A stretch of DNA of 64,000 bases from JAJDYQ01 sp963662865. GTDB lineage: Bacteria; Pseudomonadota; Gammaproteobacteria; JAJDYQ01. The notes beneath the pieces were generated by a model. It saw nothing but the letters and a program-made list of their open reading frames with translations. It was not told the origin of the DNA and searched no databases. Position 1 is the stretch's first letter. Each line of letters begins with the position of its first letter. Positions 61,284 to 64,000 of this stretch are shown one piece after another. Made by a program: the position numbers and the translations under genes. The stretch spans positions 1,612,001-1,676,000 of the forward strand of contig OY759969.1 in the NCBI GenBank assembly GCA_963662865.1, given 5' to 3'.

Positions 61284-64000
61284 TTAATTGTCCTCATACC
61301 AGTAAGTGCGGGAGCTTGAACTGAAGAATCCGCTCAGGGCCTGAACACTTTGTTGTAAACCGGTGATAACTTTTACGCCGGCATCGGTAAATATCGGCAG
61401 AGGATCAGACGTAAGCCCCGCACCAAGGTAACGTCTCCGGTCAGAAACATCCAGACCGTTGAGATTATCCCAGTCAATTACGGCATTACCTGTCGCGAGA
61501 TTCAGAGAATAACCAAATGATCCGCCGATGTCAGCCGAGCAGCGTGTATTACCGACGGATAAATCAGCAGGCACATACGTGGTAAAAAAGACCTGCCCGC
61601 GCAGCACCGTTATGGTACTTAAGCCCTTTTCGCCCGTATCGGGGAAATCAAGATAATAGCCGCGAGCGCTGCGTGCCCGTGCCAGACTCGAAGCATCCCG
61701 GTTACTGTCGTCTAATGCCATGGTGGTAACCGGTTCCAGATCAGCCTCTGTAATCGGCATACTGAACCCTGTGCCATCAGCCAGACGGTCATTATTACTG
61801 TCAGTCATGTGATTGATGACCTTGTCTCTGAGTGCATAAAACCTGTCTTCAACGACATCATCAAGAGGATGTGCGCGATAACCACTGGTGAGCAGCAGGT
61901 AAATCAGCTTACCTTCGTTATTATCGGTCTCGGTGGTCGTGTCGGTATGTATTTTATCAACAACCTGTACGGCGGTTAAATCCTGATAGAAACGCCGCTC
62001 ATCAGCCGGCGCACTGCCGGATAGATCCGCTACGAGTCCGACGGTTGTCTTGGACTGAGATACGGGAAGAGAGCCGGTATAAAGGCCGGAACCGTCGGCA
62101 AGGATATCGTCACCGAGATCAATCCTCCAGATATTGCCGGCGGTATCGGGAAAATACAGTCGATCATCAATGCCATTGATGTCATCGTCACTGTTGAGCA
62201 CACTGATACCGGCCGTAATGGCATGGTGGAAACCCGGTATTTGCAGGTCTGCTCCGCTTGACGTAATACCGGTAGCGGCGGCATGGCTGATAGACAACAA
62301 CGGTTCGCCATTGTCCGGGTCGATGATATAGAGGGCGTTGCCCCGGTTTGGATTGGCATTGGCTGTGCCAAAATTATTATCCAGATCATTATCATATCCG
62401 CCTCCCATAACCAGCACCTCCCGGGTAGTCAGATCACCAAAGCTGTCACGTACATTGATGGTTGCCAGTGTCGGTCGAGACCAGGTATCACCCATGCGGG
62501 CGTAGTCACCCGTCCCCCCCTGTATGCGCCATAATATCCTCGGCACCACGGAGTCAGACGAGGCGGATAACGGTGCCGTTGGCGTCAGATCCAGCGCATA
62601 CACAAACTGCCCTCCACGCCGCATGACCTGATAGACCCTGACGAAATCGCCGTCAGCAGGGTCAATAACTCCATTATTGTTGACATCCATCTGATGCAGC
62701 ACCGGCGTGGCATCCAGTCCATACAGGTGTTGTCCCTGATCATTCTCATAGAGCGCCCCAGCGTTTACCAGGGTAGAGCCTGGCATGAAAACCCAGTCTT
62801 CAGTACCATTGACCGGATTTATCATCCTCATGCCACCGTCATTGGTATTGACCAGCAACTTATCAATCAGGCCTTCACCAGGGTCCGGTTGACCATTGGC
62901 AATCACCGTATCGGAAAAGCCATAGGTAATGACAACCGGACTGGCGTGCACAATATCGCCCATACCCCAGCGGGTCTCGGTAGTATTATTGTCATCATCC
63001 TCATCCTGAATGTCTCTGCCCAGAAGCCATAACATTTTCTCGTAGCACTCCTGACCAACACCTAAAGCAGTCGGGTCGCTGCAAACGACGCTGTGCACGT
63101 GAGCCAGATCATTAGAATCCCAGTCCCGGCTGTCATCCGGACTATCAAAAGTAAAAGTGAACCCGGTTGCATCCAGAGAGGCAGGGAGACTGGTGGGGAA
63201 ACCGGAGGCATCTTCGTCGGTATAAAAGATACGGGTTTGATAATCCGTGACCTCCGCCCCAGCACCACCGGCCACGGTACTGCTGCCATCGGCAACTGAA
63301 CTCCAGTAGCTCTGCGAGTTAGCCACGAACAAAAGCGTAGCAGGGTCAACGGCATCGATACCTGTCTGGTCCAAAATGGCGGTGCTTTCAACCTGGGCCG
63401 CGGTACAACTCTGGCCGGAAATCGGATCAACCGTACTATCATCGACACAAACCCTGAATCTCTTGACATTACCGTCCCACTTTCTTTCCAGTTCAGGGGA
63501 AAACAGGCCGAAGTAAATCTCATCCCGGCTGCGGGTACGGTTAAAGAAGTTGGTGGTAATCGCCGGCGAAGAAAAGGTGGTCGATAAGCCCAGCACATCA
63601 CCAAAAATCTGATCGAACACATTCGCCAGATCAGCGGCGTTTGCTGCGCTATAAAACCTGCCGCCACCCTCTGTGGCTATCTGGGTAAGCCAGCTTGTAG
63701 CCCTGCTATCCCTCAGATTGAAGGCGATAGTATAGGTTTTTACCGTCTGCTCGCCGTTAGTGGGATCACCATCCTGATCGTTATTGGCCATAGCCCGCGC
63801 CATTTCCACCGCACAGCGCCCATTGCTACCCAGGGCATTGATTGCCAAATTTCCATCGACACAGGAACTGATTTCATTAAATTCCGAGATAATTTTGCTT
63901 TCGGTGCCTTGATTGGTCAGCGTGGGCTCACCGTCAGTGAGGAAAATCGTATAGTTTGACGCACATTCATCAATTTCGACGGGAGACACATACACAGGGC
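61284..64000 (-). CDS. pilY1: PilY1-like type IV pilus adhesin, 3' part (5' end outside window)
   Basis: The frame is open to the window edge; at least 904 residues. A von Willebrand-like fragment comes first (NYTIFLTDGEPTLTNQG), then the C-terminal PilY1 beta-propeller (LLVNTNDGGMRMINPVNGTE, LPVSQSKTTVGLVAD). An EF-hand-like calcium loop DVNNNGVIDPADGDF lies at about 440-455 of the visible part. PilY1 is a surface adhesin/tip-associated protein regulating pilus retraction. Many cysteines as in the family. Confidence 0.9.
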   Translation of the reverse strand, partial: PVYVSPVEIDECASNYTIFLTDGEPTLTNQGTESKIISEFNEISSCVDGNLAINALGSNGRCAVEMARAMANNDQDGDPTNGEQTVKTYTIAFNLRDSRATSWLTQIATEGGGRFYSAANAADLANVFDQIFGDVLGLSTTFSSPAITTNFFNRTRSRDEIYFGLFSPELERKWDGNVKRFRVCVDDSTVDPISGQSCTAAQVESTAILDQTGIDAVDPATLLFVANSQSYWSSVADGSSTVAGGAGAEVTDYQTRIFYTDEDASGFPTSLPASLDATGFTFTFDSPDDSRDWDSNDLAHVHSVVCSDPTALGVGQECYEKMLWLLGRDIQDEDDDNNTTETRWGMGDIVHASPVVITYGFSDTVIANGQPDPGEGLIDKLLVNTNDGGMRMINPVNGTEDWVFMPGSTLVNAGALYENDQGQHLYGLDATPVLHQMDVNNNGVIDPADGDFVRVYQVMRRGGQFVYALDLTPTAPLSASSDSVVPRILWRIQGGTGDYARMGDTWSRPTLATINVRDSFGDLTTREVLVMGGGYDNDLDNNFGTANANPNRGNALYIIDPDNGEPLLSISHAAATGITSSGADLQIPGFHHAITAGISVLNSDDDINGIDDRLYFPDTAGNIWRIDLGDDILADGSGLYTGSLPVSQSKTTVGLVADLSGSAPADERRFYQDLTAVQVVDKIHTDTTTETDNNEGKLIYLLLTSGYRAHPLDDVVEDRFYALRDKVINHMTDSNNDRLADGTGFSMPITEADLEPVTTMALDDSNRDASSLARARSARGYYLDFPDTGEKGLSTITVLRGQVFFTTYVPADLSVGNTRCSADIGGSFGYSLNLATGNAVIDWDNLNGLDVSDRRRYLGAGLTSDPLPIFTDAGVKVITGLQQSVQALSGFFSSSSRTYWYEDN

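Overview
The window reads as a chromosomal segment of a gammaproteobacterium, probably a sulfur-oxidising one. The neighbourhoods ubiI-ubiH-pepP-ygfB / zapA-6S RNA-fau, xseB-ispA-dxs and glyA-nrdR-ribD-ribE-ribBA-ribH-nusB are typical of Gammaproteobacteria. A secreted aromatic/proline-rich protein at 11.5 kb resembles sulfur globule proteins; this is the only hint of sulfur oxidation and it is an inference. No rRNA, CRISPR array or intact insertion sequence was seen.

Layout. 0-2.8 kb is a decayed accessory region: the end of nth, a collapsed DNA-cytosine methyltransferase overlapping an apparently intact HNH endonuclease gene, an IS5-type transposase remnant, and a 777-bp segment bounded by 38-bp direct repeats that carries two very small genes. 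2.8-8.7 kb is the riboflavin/NusB/NrdR/GlyA operon on the minus strand. 8.8-14 kb holds a histone-deacetylase-like hydrolase, ffh, the sulfur-globule-like gene and thiC. 14.3-16.6 kb holds a porin followed by two tandem small coiled-coil membrane proteins. 16.8-23.6 kb holds pdxH, an orphan HicB-like gene, aspS, an FmdB-like gene, an SDR, ispH-thiO and tRNA-Thr(CGT). 23.7-28.0 kb is an all-plus-strand array: a small coil-anchor protein, a VWA-TM-FHA protein, a coil-anchor protein, a second porin and another coil-anchor protein. 28.4-35.1 kb holds comEA and, on the minus strand, a complete glycine-cleavage operon (gcvT-gcvH-gcvPA-tpx-gcvPB) followed by dgkA and a PfkB kinase. 35.2-40.5 kb is the ubiquinone hydroxylase/pepP block and the divergent zapA-6S RNA-fau block. 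fau leads into a tightly overlapping operon of glycosyltransferase, nucleosidase-like protein, SPL-type radical SAM protein and dihydrouridine synthase (to 44.7 kb). 44.9-50.3 kb holds an FKBP, a degenerate Hpt-like protein, the dTDP-rhamnose operon behind uppP and a transposase relic. 50.4-60 kb holds rep, a cold-shock gene, katG with flanking repeats, xseB-ispA-dxs and folE2. The window ends in type IV pilus genes (a HEAT-like protein, a pilE-like pilin and the 3' part of pilY1).

How genes work together. Riboflavin, thiamine (thiC, thiO), PLP (pdxH), isoprenoid (dxs, ispA, ispH), ubiquinone (ubiI, ubiH) and folate (folE2) steps are present, together with one-carbon metabolism (glyA, the glycine cleavage system, fau).

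The most unusual content is a family of short proteins, each with a conserved helical head, a heptad stalk of variable length and a C-terminal membrane anchor. They lie beside both porins and beside the VWA-FHA protein. The repeat-bounded two-gene cassette at 2.0-2.8 kb carries a protein of similar layout.
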